Of a stretch of 64,000 nucleotides of DNA, positions 28,297-37,383 are shown in pieces; the stretch's first letter is position 1, and each line of letters opens with the position of its first letter. This stretch comes from Halosimplex amylolyticum. GTDB lineage: Archaea > Halobacteriota > Halobacteria > Halobacteriales > Haloarculaceae. The position numbers and the translations under genes were made by a program. A model generated the notes under the pieces. The model saw nothing but the letters and a program-made list of their open reading frames with translations, was not told the origin of the DNA and ran no database searches. The stretch spans positions 62,001 to 126,000 of the forward strand of contig NZ_JBLKNW010000006.1 in assembly GCF_051414035.1 (NCBI RefSeq), given 5' to 3'.

Positions 28297-28848
28297 ATGA
28301 GAGGACCCATGCACCGCGCCGCCGATCGCGCGATATCCACGGAGGGAATGGCCGCGATCGGGTTCGGCCTCACCGTCTTGATGATCGCCGTCACCGGCGG
28401 CCTGTTGATGCAGACGGGCGACTTCCTGTCGGACGGGGGACCGATCCTCTCGACGAACGCCGACCCCGTTCAGGCGGACGGTGAGGACGCCCAGTGGCTC
28501 CGTATCAGACACGAGAGCGGCGCCAGCGTCGCTGTCGCCGACCTGGACCTGATCGTGAAACTGCCGGACCACGACAAGCGCGCCCGGTTACACGGACTCC
28601 CGACCAGGCGACTCACGCAGGACGACTACAGCGGCAACCACATTTTCACGCGGGGACGTCGGGGGATCGACGGCGTCGCCGCCGCGCGGAACGGGAGCGG
28701 CGCGCAGTTCGAAGCCGGGAGCGAGATCGCCGTCCGGATCGAACAGCGACGGGTCGACCTGCAGCCCGGCCAGACCATCGAGGTGACGATCCGCCACACC
28801 GAGTCCGGGACCGTGGTCTCGAGGGAACGGATCGGCGTCTCCGGGTGA
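28297..28848 (+). CDS. pilin-like membrane-anchored protein
   Basis: This 183-aa protein has an N-terminus RAISTEGMAAIGFGLTVLMIA, which resembles the short basic leader plus hydrophobic helix of archaeal type IV pilins and archaellins. A ~130-residue beta-rich domain with a DUF1628-like end follows (QPGQTIEVTIRHTESGTVVS). ATG alternatives at 28297 and 28309 differ by four residues. The processing site by PibD-type peptidase is inferred. It sits alone between convergent and co-directional genes, so its assembly partners are elsewhere. Confidence 0.6.
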   Translation: MRGPMHRAADRAISTEGMAAIGFGLTVLMIAVTGGLLMQTGDFLSDGGPILSTNADPVQADGEDAQWLRIRHESGASVAVADLDLIVKLPDHDKRARLHGLPTRRLTQDDYSGNHIFTRGRRGIDGVAAARNGSGAQFEAGSEIAVRIEQRRVDLQPGQTIEVTIRHTESGTVVSRERIGVSG

Positions 28849-28884
28849 GGCCGGAGCACACGGGAGCCGTCCGTCGAGCGGGGC

Positions 28885-29355
28885 TCACTCGCCGACGGTC
28901 TCGATCGCCCGCCGACCGATCTCGACGACGTCCGGGTCGAGTCCATCGACGGTTCCGTCGAGGTCTGCGGCCGTGAACCAGCGCCAGTCCTCGGCCGGCT
29001 GTTCGCCGTCGCTGGGGTCGATCTCGCGGCTGTCGGCGCGAGCGTAGTAGACCATGTCGACGTGCTGGTGGCCGACGAAGTCGCCGTGGACGTTCACGTC
29101 GGCGAGCTGGAAGTGCTGGGGTTTCGGGAGCGGGTCGACCGTCGCCGACGTCACGTCGTCGACGTCGGCGACCAGTTCGGGGTCGAGGCCGGTCTCCTCG
29201 CGGACTTCCCGGAGTCCCGCCTCGTGGGGGAGTTCGTCGCGGTCGACGTGGCCGCCGGGCGGGAGCCACCTGTCGAGTCCGTCGTGGACGTGGAGCGCGA
29301 CGGCGTCGTCGCTGACGACGTAGACCGTCGCGGTGTAGTGTCGAGTCGTCTCCAT
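28885..29355 (-). CDS. Nudix hydrolase
   Basis: This 156-aa protein has the Nudix box GX5EX7REUXEEXGU fully present: GGHVDRDELPHEAGLREV then REETGL (res ~35-58). The N-terminal YVVSDDAVALHVH strands are standard. It cleaves nucleoside diphosphates linked to another moiety, in house-cleaning or signalling; the substrate is not predictable. It is convergent with the pilin-like gene. Confidence 0.9.
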   Translation of the reverse strand: METTRHYTATVYVVSDDAVALHVHDGLDRWLPPGGHVDRDELPHEAGLREVREETGLDPELVADVDDVTSATVDPLPKPQHFQLADVNVHGDFVGHQHVDMVYYARADSREIDPSDGEQPAEDWRWFTAADLDGTVDGLDPDVVEIGRRAIETVGE

Positions 29356-29415
29356 AGCGACGCGAGGGTCACCGGTGGCTTCGGACTTGCGGAAACGACT
29401 CGCGGGAAAACGGCG

Positions 29416-30390
29416 TCAGGGGGCCGTGAACTCCTCTTCGGCTTCGAGGAGCTCGTGGTAGCGATTGCGGATGGTGACCTCGGAGATGTTGGCGACTTCG
29501 CTGACCTCGCTCTGGGTGACCTTCTCGTTGGCGAGCAGCGAGGCGGCGTAGACCGCGGCGGCGGCGAGGCCGACCGGGGACTTGCCGGAGTGGACGCCCT
29601 GCTCTTTGGCCGTGTTCAGGAGCTGTCGAGCGCGGCGTTCGACCTCGTCGGGGAGGTCCAGGTCGGAGACGAACCGGGGAACGTAGCTCTCGGGGTCCGC
29701 CGGCTGGATCTCCAGGCTCAGTTCGCGGACGACGTAGCGGTAGGTGCGAGCGATCTCGTCCTTGCCGACGCGGGACACGGCGGCTATCTCGTCGAGACTG
29801 CGCGGCGTCCCGGCCTGGCGAGCGGCGGCGTACAGCGCCGACGTGGCGACGCCCTCGATGGAGCGGCCGGGCAGCAGGTCCTCGTCGAGGGCGCGCCGGT
29901 AGATGACCGACGCGGTCTCGCGGACGTTCTCCGGCAGGCCGAGCGCCGAGGCCATGCGGTCGATCTCGCCGAGCGCTTGCTTGAGGTTGCGCTCTTTGGA
30001 GTCGCGGGTGCGGAAGCGCTCGTTCCAGGTGCGCAGGCGCTGCATCTTCTCTCGCTGGCGCGAGGACAGGGAGTTGCCGTAGGCGTCCTTGTCCTGCCAG
30101 CCGATGTTCGTCGAGAGGCCCTTGTCGTGCATCATGTTCGTCGTCGGCGCGCCGACGCGCGACTTCTCGTCCTTCTCGCTCGCGTCGAACGCGCGCCACT
30201 CCGGACCGGGGTCGATCTCGTCCTCCTCGACCACGAGGCCGCAGTCCTCGCAGACCGTCTCGCCGTGCTCCGCGTCGGAAGCGAGATTCCCCCCGCATTC
30301 CGGACAGACGAGCGTCTCACTCTCGTCGTCCTCTCGCTCGCGTTCCTCTTCGCGCTCGCTCGTGTATCGTCTGATTGAGGTGTCGGTCAT
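29416..30390 (-). CDS. tfb: transcription initiation factor TFB
   Basis: This 324-aa protein has an N-terminal zinc ribbon (CPECGG ... CEDCG, res ~28-50), a B-finger region (EWRAFDASEKDEKSRVG), then two cyclin-like repeats (LGEIDRMASALGLP ... and VERRARQLLNTAKEQG ...) and the BRE-binding helix-turn-helix near the end. It recruits RNA polymerase to TATA-TBP complexes. Haloarchaea carry several TFB paralogues; which one this is cannot be told. ATG 30390 is chosen over an upstream codon because homologues start MTxTxIR. Confidence 0.95.
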   Translation of the reverse strand: MTDTSIRRYTSEREEEREREDDESETLVCPECGGNLASDAEHGETVCEDCGLVVEEDEIDPGPEWRAFDASEKDEKSRVGAPTTNMMHDKGLSTNIGWQDKDAYGNSLSSRQREKMQRLRTWNERFRTRDSKERNLKQALGEIDRMASALGLPENVRETASVIYRRALDEDLLPGRSIEGVATSALYAAARQAGTPRSLDEIAAVSRVGKDEIARTYRYVVRELSLEIQPADPESYVPRFVSDLDLPDEVERRARQLLNTAKEQGVHSGKSPVGLAAAAVYAASLLANEKVTQSEVSEVANISEVTIRNRYHELLEAEEEFTAP

Positions 30391-30402
30391 TGGTTGCAAA
30401 CT

Positions 30403-30470
30403 ATGCGGGGGTGTCCCCGCAAAAACCGTCTCACCGGATTATCTGTTGCAGGCCAAACGACTTAAATCTT
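30403..30470 (-). promoter_or_regulatory. tfb promoter and hairpin leader
   Basis: The 346-bp gap between tfb and gatC is otherwise empty. On the minus strand a TATA-like GATTTAAG lies at ~30463-30470. Downstream toward the ATG is a GC hairpin GCGGGG-ACAC-CCCCGC (about 30403-30418), just before the start codon. The hairpin could lie in the 5' leader and affect tfb translation; this is inferred. Confidence 0.45.
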
Positions 30471-30736
30471 TTCCAAAAACGGCACAAGATGGTACGTCTA
30501 TTCTCGACCATAGTTAATGTATCGGTTCTGCGGCGCCGACACTCCTGAAAACGAAGGTGTGAACTGCCGATACCTGGGCCGTTCAGACGTTATCCGCGAC
30601 GATCTGGCGTGGGATAGCAGACAGGGGAGAACCCGGTCGGTTCGGCGGTCGAACGCGGCCGACCTGGATCGACGCTCGTCGAACCGGTGGAGGGGGCATC
30701 GAAACCCTTACCGCCGGGCCACGCCTCGCCTCGGCC

Positions 30737-31021
30737 ATGAGCGACACGGAGAGCGTCGTCGATCCGGAGGAGGTGCGCCACGTCGCCGACCTCGCGCGCA
30801 TCGACCTCGACGACGAGGAGGTCGACCGGTTCACCGAGAAGTTCGCGGACATTCTCGAGTACTTCGACACCCTCGACGAGGTCCCCGAGGTCGACGAGGA
30901 GGAGGAACTCGCGAACGTGATGCGCCCCGACGAGGTGCGCGAGTGCCTCTCCCAGGAGGAGGCGCTCCGGAACGCCGCGGAGACCGAGGACGGCTACTTC
31001 AAGGGCCCGAACGTCTCGTGA
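30737..31021 (+). CDS. gatC: Asp/Glu-tRNA(Asn/Gln) amidotransferase subunit C
   Basis: This 94-aa protein has the GatC pattern VDPEEVRHVADLARIDLDD, then FADILEYFDTLDEVPEV and a C-terminal MRPDEVRECLSQEEAL. It stabilises GatA in the complex that converts misacylated Asp-tRNA(Asn) to Asn-tRNA(Asn). It lies 58 bp upstream of gatA on the same strand. gatB is not in this window. Confidence 0.93.
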   Translation: MSDTESVVDPEEVRHVADLARIDLDDEEVDRFTEKFADILEYFDTLDEVPEVDEEEELANVMRPDEVRECLSQEEALRNAAETEDGYFKGPNVS

Positions 31022-31079
31022 CGACGAATCGTTCCGGAACTGTCGACAGCGCGCGAGCCAGAACGGAGGCTTCAGACGC

Positions 31080-32372
31080 ATGAGCACGGACTACAACGGC
31101 TACATCACGACGGAGCGAATCGACGGCGCCGACGACGGCCCGCTCGCCGGGACGACCGTCGCGGTCAAAGACAACATCTCCACCGAGGGCGTCCGCACGA
31201 CCTGCGGGTCCGCCATGCTCGACGACTACGTCCCACCGTTCGACGCGACTGTCGTCGAACGGATCACGGAAGCCGGCGCCACCATCCCCGGCAAGACCAA
31301 CATGGACGAGTTCGGCATGGGGACGACCACCGAAACGTCCGCCTTCGGCCCCACCGAGAACCCGGTCGCCGGGGGCCACGTCCCCGGCGGGTCCTCGGGC
31401 GGATCGGCGGCTGTCGTCGCCGCCGGTGACGCGGACATGGCGCTGGGAACGGACACCGGCGGCTCGGTCCGCGCACCCGCCGCCTTCTGCGGCGTCGTCG
31501 GCATCAAGCCCACCTACGGGCTGGTCTCGCGGTACGGGATCGTCGCCTACGCCAACTCCCTCGAACAGGTCGGGCCCATCGCGCCTACCGTCGAGGAGGC
31601 CGCGCAACTGCTAGAGGTCATCGCCGGTCCGGACCCGAACGACGCGACGGTCCGGGACGCGACCGAGGAGCGCGGCGAGGGCGCCTACGACTACGCCGCA
31701 GCCGCAGACGGTGACGTCGACGGGCTCGACATCGGCATCCCGATGGAACTGCTCGACGGCGCGGACGAACGGGTCACCGAGGTCTTCTGGGACGCCATCG
31801 ACGACCTCGAAGCCCGGGGCGCGACCTACCACGACGTGGACCTGGAGTGCCTGCGCTACGCGGTCGAGGCCTACTACGTGACGGCGATGAGCGAGGCCTC
31901 CTCGAACCTCGCACGGTTCGACGGCGTCCGCTACGGACAGTCGGGCGGCTACGACGGCAACTGGAACGAGACGTTCGCCCGCGCTCGGGAGGAGGGCTTC
32001 GGCGAGGAGGTCAAATCGCGCGTCCTGCTCGGCACCTACGCCCTCTCCGCGGGCTACCACGACAAGTACTACAAGAAGGCCCAGGACGCCCGCGCCTGGA
32101 TCAAGCGCGACATCAACGACGCGCTGGACGACGCCGACGTGCTGGCTTCCCCGACGATGCCCGTCCCGCCGATGGAGATGGGCGAGAGCCTCGAAGACCC
32201 GCTCACGATGTACCTCGCCGACGCGAACACCACGCCGGCGAACCTGGCGAACGTCCCTGCGATCTCCGTCCCCGCCGGGGAGACCGACGACGGGCTTCCG
32301 GTCGGCCTGCAGTTCGTCGGGCCGGCGTTCGGCGAGAAGGCCGTCATCCGGGCCGGCAGCGCGCTGGCCTGA
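31080..32372 (+). CDS. gatA: Asp/Glu-tRNA(Asn/Gln) amidotransferase subunit A
   Basis: This 430-aa amidase signature enzyme has the catalytic Lys in VAVKDNI, the cis-Ser in PGGSSGGSAA and the nucleophile Ser in GTDTGGSVR. The C-terminal LPVGLQFVGPAFGEK is typical. It hydrolyses glutamine to supply ammonia for tRNA-dependent amidation by GatB. It is probably cotranscribed with gatC. Confidence 0.95.
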   Translation: MSTDYNGYITTERIDGADDGPLAGTTVAVKDNISTEGVRTTCGSAMLDDYVPPFDATVVERITEAGATIPGKTNMDEFGMGTTTETSAFGPTENPVAGGHVPGGSSGGSAAVVAAGDADMALGTDTGGSVRAPAAFCGVVGIKPTYGLVSRYGIVAYANSLEQVGPIAPTVEEAAQLLEVIAGPDPNDATVRDATEERGEGAYDYAAAADGDVDGLDIGIPMELLDGADERVTEVFWDAIDDLEARGATYHDVDLECLRYAVEAYYVTAMSEASSNLARFDGVRYGQSGGYDGNWNETFARAREEGFGEEVKSRVLLGTYALSAGYHDKYYKKAQDARAWIKRDINDALDDADVLASPTMPVPPMEMGESLEDPLTMYLADANTTPANLANVPAISVPAGETDDGLPVGLQFVGPAFGEKAVIRAGSALA

Positions 32373-32388
32373 GTCGCCCTCGGCTTCG

Positions 32389-33051
32389 ATGACCGGGAGT
32401 CTCGAACCGATCGCGCGACGGCTCGCGTTGCCGTACTACGACGACGCCCTCCCCGCCCACGACGAGTTCCACGCTCGGCGGGTCCGCGACGTGGCGGTCC
32501 GCCTCGCCGTCGACCTGGACGAACCCGTCGACAGCGACTGCCTCGCCGCGGCGGCCTGGCTGCACGACATCGGTCGTCCGCTGGAACGAACCGGCGAGAT
32601 CGACGACCACGACCGGTGGGCGGCGGTCGAAGCGGCGGATCTGCTCGAACGCGAAGGCGTGTCGGCCGACCGGATCGACGCCGTCGCGGACTGCATCCGG
32701 GCGCACAGCATCCGGTCGAGCTCCCCGGAACCGGAGACGCCCGAGGCGAGACTGCTCTTCGACGCGGACAAACTGGACGCGACCGGCGCCCGCGGCATCG
32801 TCCGCCTGGCCTGTATCGTCGGCGAGCGATCGGGGAGAGCCGGCGAGCGGTACGCGGCCATCGACGACGTGTCGGTGGCCGACGACCCGCCGGACTGCCC
32901 GGACGTGGCGCTCCTCCGGAAGTCGGCCGCCGAGCGCCTCGCCGCCCTCCACACCGAGCCGGGCCGCCGCCTCGGAGCGTCGCGGCGTCGCTTCATGGAC
33001 GAGTTCTTCGCGCGATTCGACCGGGAGTCCGGGGTCGCCCCAGAGCGGTGA
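32389..33051 (+). CDS. HD-domain phosphohydrolase-like protein
   Basis: This 220-aa protein has HD motifs: His in DEFHARRVRDVAVRLA, the HD pair in AAAWLHDIGRP, and ADCIRAHSI with a later FDADKLDATGARG. This is the YedJ/PF01966 class of metal phosphohydrolases. It lies 16 bp after gatA, so may be in the same transcript. Substrate unknown. Confidence 0.87.
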   Translation: MTGSLEPIARRLALPYYDDALPAHDEFHARRVRDVAVRLAVDLDEPVDSDCLAAAAWLHDIGRPLERTGEIDDHDRWAAVEAADLLEREGVSADRIDAVADCIRAHSIRSSSPEPETPEARLLFDADKLDATGARGIVRLACIVGERSGRAGERYAAIDDVSVADDPPDCPDVALLRKSAAERLAALHTEPGRRLGASRRRFMDEFFARFDRESGVAPER

Positions 33052-33098
33052 GCCGGGCGACGGTAGATTCAAGCGACTGCGGCGAGCATCCCGCGGCC

Positions 33099-34004
33099 AT
33101 GTCGGATGGAACGGACGGGCGGGCCGACCCGAGTGAGGTGTTCAGCGCCGTCGCGGACGGGACGCGGTTCGCGATCCTCCAGGCCGTGTGGGACCTGACG
33201 AAGACCTCGGACGGGGACGAGGCCGCGTCGTTCGCGGACGTCAGGGACGCGGCGGGCGTGCGGGACTCCGGTCAGTTCAACTACCACCTGCAGGAGCTGC
33301 GACCCCGGTTCGTGCGGAAGACCGAGGGAGGATACAAGCCGACGCACGCCGGATCGCGACTCGTGGGCGCGGTCGTCTCGGGCGTCTACACCGACGACGA
33401 GACCGCGGTCGAACCGCGGCCAGTCGGTGACTGCCCGATCTGCGACGGGACCATCGAGGCCGGGTACGCGAACGGGCAGATGGACGTGGCGTGCGTCGAC
33501 TGCGACGTGACGATCACTGACATGGCGGCGCCGCCCATCCTCGCCGCCCGCCGCGACGTCGAAGATCTCCCGGAGGTGTACAACAAACACCTTCTCAGCG
33601 AGATCGAGCGGATCAACCGCGGGTTCTGCCCGTACTGTCACGGGCGGATAGACGCGTCCGTCGACGAGATGGACGGGCCGGACGTCGACGGCTTCGACGG
33701 GTTCCTCAACGTCGTCTACGCGTGCCGCGAGTGCGGCGGTACCATCCAGTCGGCCGTCGGAGCGGCGGTAATCGATCACCCGGCAGTCGTCTCCCTGTTT
33801 CACGATGCCGGAATCGACGTCCGGGCCACCCCGATCTGGGAACTCGACGCGCTGGTCGATGCGCCCGGCGAGATACTTTCCGAGGACCCGCTCCGCGTCG
33901 AGACGACGATCGAAGTCGGCGGCGACGCTCTCGGTCTCACACTCGACGAGGATCTCGACGTGATCGAGTACGAACGGCGAAACGTGAGCGAAGGGACGAA
34001 CTGA
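33099..34004 (+). CDS. winged-helix regulator with two zinc ribbons
   Basis: This 301-aa protein has an N-terminal ArsR-like winged helix (EVFSAVADGTRFAILQAVW to KTEGGYKPTHAG). Two zinc-ribbon cysteine sets follow (CPICDG ... CVDCD and CPYCHG ... CRECGG), and then a ~90-residue beta-rich end. The start at 33099 is the ATG just before the helix domain; the open frame continues upstream only as overlap of the HD gene. It belongs to a haloarchaeal regulator family with unknown target. Confidence 0.8.
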   Translation: MSDGTDGRADPSEVFSAVADGTRFAILQAVWDLTKTSDGDEAASFADVRDAAGVRDSGQFNYHLQELRPRFVRKTEGGYKPTHAGSRLVGAVVSGVYTDDETAVEPRPVGDCPICDGTIEAGYANGQMDVACVDCDVTITDMAAPPILAARRDVEDLPEVYNKHLLSEIERINRGFCPYCHGRIDASVDEMDGPDVDGFDGFLNVVYACRECGGTIQSAVGAAVIDHPAVVSLFHDAGIDVRATPIWELDALVDAPGEILSEDPLRVETTIEVGGDALGLTLDEDLDVIEYERRNVSEGTN

Positions 34005-34081
34005 TCCGGCGGGCCACGGGGGGTTCAGACCGTCGCGAGGGAGTCCTCGACGGGGACGGCCCGGTCCCAGTAGTGGGCGTG

Positions 34082-34204
34082 GATGTCTCGGCCGAGTTCG
34101 ACGGCGCCGCGAACGCGGTCTACTGCCAGTGCCACCAGTCGATCTACGACCCCTTCGACGTCGTCTCGAAGGTGTTCACCGCGTTCCCCCGTCCCGAGGG
34201 CTGA
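34082..34204 (+). pseudogene. fragment of a Rieske iron-sulfur protein
   Basis: A short open stretch reads DVSAEFDGAANAVYCQCHQS and continues IYDPFDVVSKVFTAFPRPEG to a stop. CxCH followed by SIYDPF is the second cluster-binding loop of Rieske proteins as found in haloarchaea. The first loop (C-T-H-L-G-C type), N-terminal membrane anchor and start are all missing, and the surrounding 34005-34303 spacer shows no other gene. It is a decayed remnant. Confidence 0.6.
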
Positions 34205-34303
34205 CCGCGCGGTCGCGGACCCCGGAGGGAGCGACACCCTCGAAAATTTACTCGTTCCCGACTCACAGGAGGCTTTTCAGTATCTGCCCCCAACGTGGAG
34301 GTG

Positions 34304-34441
34304 ATGCCGGAGATCACCGTCTCGGAAGACCTGTACCGCCAGATCGAGACAGAGTGTTCGGACGGCGACGTCGACAAGACGCTGTGGAAGATGGTCGGCA
34401 GTTACCGCCGAGCGAACAACCCCGAAGCCGACACGACCTGA
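34304..34441 (+). CDS. 45-aa haloarchaeal small protein
   Basis: It reads MPEITVSEDLYRQIETECSD, followed by a DVDKTLWKMVGSYRRANNP end. It resembles the small DNA-binding-like antitoxin-type proteins (one strand, two helices) frequent in haloarchaea. A GGAGGTGATG purine-rich ribosome-binding sequence precedes the ATG. No toxin gene lies next to it. Confidence 0.6.
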   Translation: MPEITVSEDLYRQIETECSDGDVDKTLWKMVGSYRRANNPEADTT

Positions 34442-34570
34442 TCGCCCCCGGGAACGTCCCGACAGTTTTCCGCCCGAACGCCTCGACGGACAGCGACAGT
34501 TAGTGGGATCGCCCTCGGCGTCGCAATGGGCGCGAGGCTGTGCGGGGGAGCGTCCGACGAGAACTGACGA

Positions 34571-35674
34571 TTAGAGCAACTGGTCGTAGACGTCGGCGAG
34601 GCGGTCGACCGAGCGCTCGACGCTGATAGACTCCCGGCGGGCGAGACACTCCTCGCCGAGCCGGTCGCGTTCGGCGAGCGTCCGCTCGATGACGTCCCGG
34701 AAGGCGCTCACGTCGTCCGGCGGCGCCTTGTAGCCGGTTTCGCCCTGGTCGATCGTGTCTGCGAGGGCCGCGCTCGCGACGCCGGCGACGGGAGTGCCGC
34801 AGGCGTTGGCTTCCAGGGCGGCGATCCCCTGCGTCTCGACGGGGCTCGGGAACGCGAACACGTCGAGCGCCGAGTAAAACGAGGGGAGTTCCTCGCGGTC
34901 GACCCAACCCAGGAAGTGTGCGTCCACGTCCGCCTGGTCGGCGGCGCGTTCCAGGTCGGCGCGCGCCGGCCCGTCGCCGCTGAACACGAGCGTCGCGTCC
35001 AGTCCCTCGGTAGCATCGACGATCGCTTCGAGGTTCTTCTCGTAGCCGTGCCGGCCGGTGTACCCGACCAGCGGCCCGTCCGGAATGTCGTGGCGCCGGC
35101 GGAAGCGTTCGGTCTCGACCGGGCGGAAGAAGTCGACGTCGACGCCGTTCGAGACGACTTCGACGGTCGTCGCGGTGCCGACGGTGTCCCGGACGTGGTC
35201 GGCCGTGCGCTCGCTCGGCGCGACGACCACGTCCGTCCGGTCGAGGAAGCGCCGCTCGTACTCCTCGGCGCTGCGCTCGACCGCGCGTTCGATCGGACGG
35301 GTGAACGCGAGGTACTCGGCGTACTCGCTCGTCGGGGTGTGATACGAGGCGACCATCGGCAGGTCGTGTTTCCGGGCGAGGCGCATCCCCGCGAGGCCGA
35401 GGCTGAACGGCGAGTGGGCGTGGACGACTTCCGCGTTGTCGACGGCTTCCGGGACGCCCGGGACGCCGACGCGGAAGCCCTCGTAGAAGGGGAAGGGGAG
35501 GCTACTGACGGGGTACTCGCCTTCGCCCGCGTGGTGGTCGCCGTCGGGGTAGACCACGTCCATGCGGCCGCCGCGCCGGTGCCAGCGGTCCCGCCACGTC
35601 TGGACGGTGTAGGTGACACCGTTGTGCGTCGGCAGGTAGGTGTCCGTGAACGCAGCCACCCTCGGCAGGTCCAT
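34571..35674 (-). CDS. GT4-family glycosyltransferase
   Basis: This 367-aa GT-B protein has the N-terminal FTDTYLPTHNGVTYTVQTW (acceptor domain), VHAHSPFSLGLAGMRLA, VVSNGVDVDFF and the donor-site VGYTGRHGYEKNL. The EX7E motif follows in PVETQGIAALEANACGTPV. It probably transfers hexose from a nucleotide-sugar to a lipid or glycan, possibly diacylglycerol. The specific acceptor is unknown. Confidence 0.9.
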   Translation of the reverse strand: MDLPRVAAFTDTYLPTHNGVTYTVQTWRDRWHRRGGRMDVVYPDGDHHAGEGEYPVSSLPFPFYEGFRVGVPGVPEAVDNAEVVHAHSPFSLGLAGMRLARKHDLPMVASYHTPTSEYAEYLAFTRPIERAVERSAEEYERRFLDRTDVVVAPSERTADHVRDTVGTATTVEVVSNGVDVDFFRPVETERFRRRHDIPDGPLVGYTGRHGYEKNLEAIVDATEGLDATLVFSGDGPARADLERAADQADVDAHFLGWVDREELPSFYSALDVFAFPSPVETQGIAALEANACGTPVAGVASAALADTIDQGETGYKAPPDDVSAFRDVIERTLAERDRLGEECLARRESISVERSVDRLADVYDQLL

Positions 35675-35804
35675 GGAGCCATCGTATGCTAACCGGGGCT
35701 TAATGCGTTGTCATCTCGACCGCCGGCCAGCCGCGCGCGGCGCCGCCCGGCCGCACACGAACGCAAAGTATACCTGCCGGTCGGCGGCACGTACCCACGA
35801 CCGG

Positions 35805-36089
35805 ATGGATACCGAGACCGTCGCCCGCGAGCGCATCGACCGCCTGCGCGAACTCGCCGAGGAAGCCACGCTCGCGGGCCGAGAGGACCGCGCCCGCCGC
35901 TACGTCCGCCGCGCGCGCCGCATCGCCGAGCGCAACCGGATCGGCCTCCCGCCCGAGTTCACCCGCTTCACTTGCGACAGCTGCGACGCGTACCTCCGCC
36001 CCGGGCGGAACGCTCGCGTGCGCCTGCAGGACGGCCACGTCGTCGTGACCTGCGACTGCGGGGCGCAAGCCCGGTATCCGTACGACTGA
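35805..36089 (+). CDS. rnp4: RNase P protein component 4 (Rpr2/Rpp21)
   Basis: This 94-aa protein has an N-terminal helical pair (RERIDRLRELAEEATLAGRE, RYVRRARRIAERNRIGLP) and a zinc ribbon (CDSCDAYLRPG ... CDCGAQARYPY), which is the Rpr2/Rpp21 layout. It helps the RNase P RNA trim tRNA 5' leaders. ATG 35805 is used; the frame upstream overlaps the glycosyltransferase promoter. It lies 85 bp before the YhbY-type RNA-binding gene. Confidence 0.93.
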   Translation: MDTETVARERIDRLRELAEEATLAGREDRARRYVRRARRIAERNRIGLPPEFTRFTCDSCDAYLRPGRNARVRLQDGHVVVTCDCGAQARYPYD

Positions 36090-36174
36090 CGCCCGCTGGA
36101 GCGCGAGTCGACCGTCGAATTCCCGCCGTCAGCACCCGTAACCTTTGAACGGCTTCACTCCAAGTAGTAGAGAC

Positions 36175-36423
36175 ATGAGCGACTCATCTCGCGCACAGCG
36201 GATCCACGAACTCGACGTGACGGTCTGGGTCGGCAAGAACGGCCTCGACCCCGTCGAAGACGAACTGAACGACCAGTTACAGGACAGCGACTTCGTCAAG
36301 GCGAAGTTCCTCCGGGCGGCCCGGGGCGGAACCACGACCGAGGAGCTCGCGGCCGACCTGGCCGAGCGGGTCAACGCAGAGGTGGTCCGCAGCCGGGGTC
36401 ACACCGCGGTGTTCGAGCGATGA
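36175..36423 (+). CDS. YhbY/CRM-domain RNA-binding protein
   Basis: This 82-aa single CRM domain has the pattern LDVTVWVGKNGLDPVEDELN, then VKAKFLRAARGG and a closing VRSRGHTAVFE. The GxxG-like loop binds RNA, probably the pre-50S ribosome. It overlaps mscS by 4 bp and follows rnp4, so RNA-processing and a channel gene share a row; such CRM-mscS coupling is seen in haloarchaea. Confidence 0.87.
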   Translation: MSDSSRAQRIHELDVTVWVGKNGLDPVEDELNDQLQDSDFVKAKFLRAARGGTTTEELAADLAERVNAEVVRSRGHTAVFER

Positions 36424-37376
36424 CCAGGGGTACATCCGGCGTCGGGCCGATCACGCCGCTCCAGCAACAACCGGTCGAGGGCGACACACCGGGTCCGATC
36501 GCAGACTTCCTGATGGAGGTCGTCGGCCTCGACGCGCCGCTGGCGGGCGCCGTCGGCTCCGCCATCACCTTCGTCGTCGCGTTCGTCGCCATCTACCTGC
36601 TCGGCCGTCTCTTCCTCATGCCGCTGGTCGACCGCCTGTTGAGCGCGCGCGACCTCGACATGCACGCCCGCCGGCCCCTGCAGAAGCTCGCTGGTATTCT
36701 CATCGTCTTCGTCGCTATCGGCGCCGCCTTCGCCTTCGCCGGCTACGGCAACATCCTCACCGCCCTGGCGACCATCGGCGCGGCCGCCACGCTCGCCATC
36801 GGGTTCGCCATGCAGGACGTGCTCAAGAACTTCGTCGCCGGCGTGTTCATCTTCACCGACAGACCGTTCCGCATCGGCGACTGGATCGAGTGGGGCGACC
36901 ACGCGGGCGTCGTCGAGGACATCAGCCTCCGCGTCACTCGCGTCCGCACCTTCGACAACGAACTGCTGACCGTCCCGAACTCGAATCTCACCGAGGACGT
37001 CATCAAGAACCCCGTCGCGAACGACGAACTCCGACTGAAGTTCGTCTTCGGCATCGGCTACGAGGACGACATCGACGAGGCCACCGAGATCATCCTCGAC
37101 GAGGCCGACGCGCACGAGGGCATCATGAGCGACCCCGAGCCCTCGGTCCGGCTCACCGAACTCGCCGACTCATACGTCGGCCTCCAGTCGCGTTTCTGGA
37201 TCGACAACCCCAGTCGGTCGGACTTCGTCCGCATCCAGGGCGAGTACGTCACCGCCGTCAAGGACCGCTTCGACGACGCCGGCATCAACATCCCCTACCC
37301 CCAGCGGGACCTGCACGGCGGCATCGAGCTCTCGAACGTCGAGGGCGTCGCCGAACCGGCGGCGGGCGACGACTGA
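36420..37376 (+). CDS. MscS-family mechanosensitive ion channel
   Basis: This 318-aa protein has three N-terminal TM helices. The pore helix region is GYGNILTALATIGAAATLAIGFAMQDVLKNF (in two runs, res ~105-140), followed by the beta-domain hallmark FRIGDWIEWGDHAGVVEDI and VTVPNSNL-like LLTVPNSNLTEDVI. It opens under membrane tension to release solutes on osmotic downshift. It is translationally coupled to the YhbY gene (ATGA). Confidence 0.92.
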   Translation: MTRGTSGVGPITPLQQQPVEGDTPGPIADFLMEVVGLDAPLAGAVGSAITFVVAFVAIYLLGRLFLMPLVDRLLSARDLDMHARRPLQKLAGILIVFVAIGAAFAFAGYGNILTALATIGAAATLAIGFAMQDVLKNFVAGVFIFTDRPFRIGDWIEWGDHAGVVEDISLRVTRVRTFDNELLTVPNSNLTEDVIKNPVANDELRLKFVFGIGYEDDIDEATEIILDEADAHEGIMSDPEPSVRLTELADSYVGLQSRFWIDNPSRSDFVRIQGEYVTAVKDRFDDAGINIPYPQRDLHGGIELSNVEGVAEPAAGDD

Positions 37377-37383
37377 GAAACCA

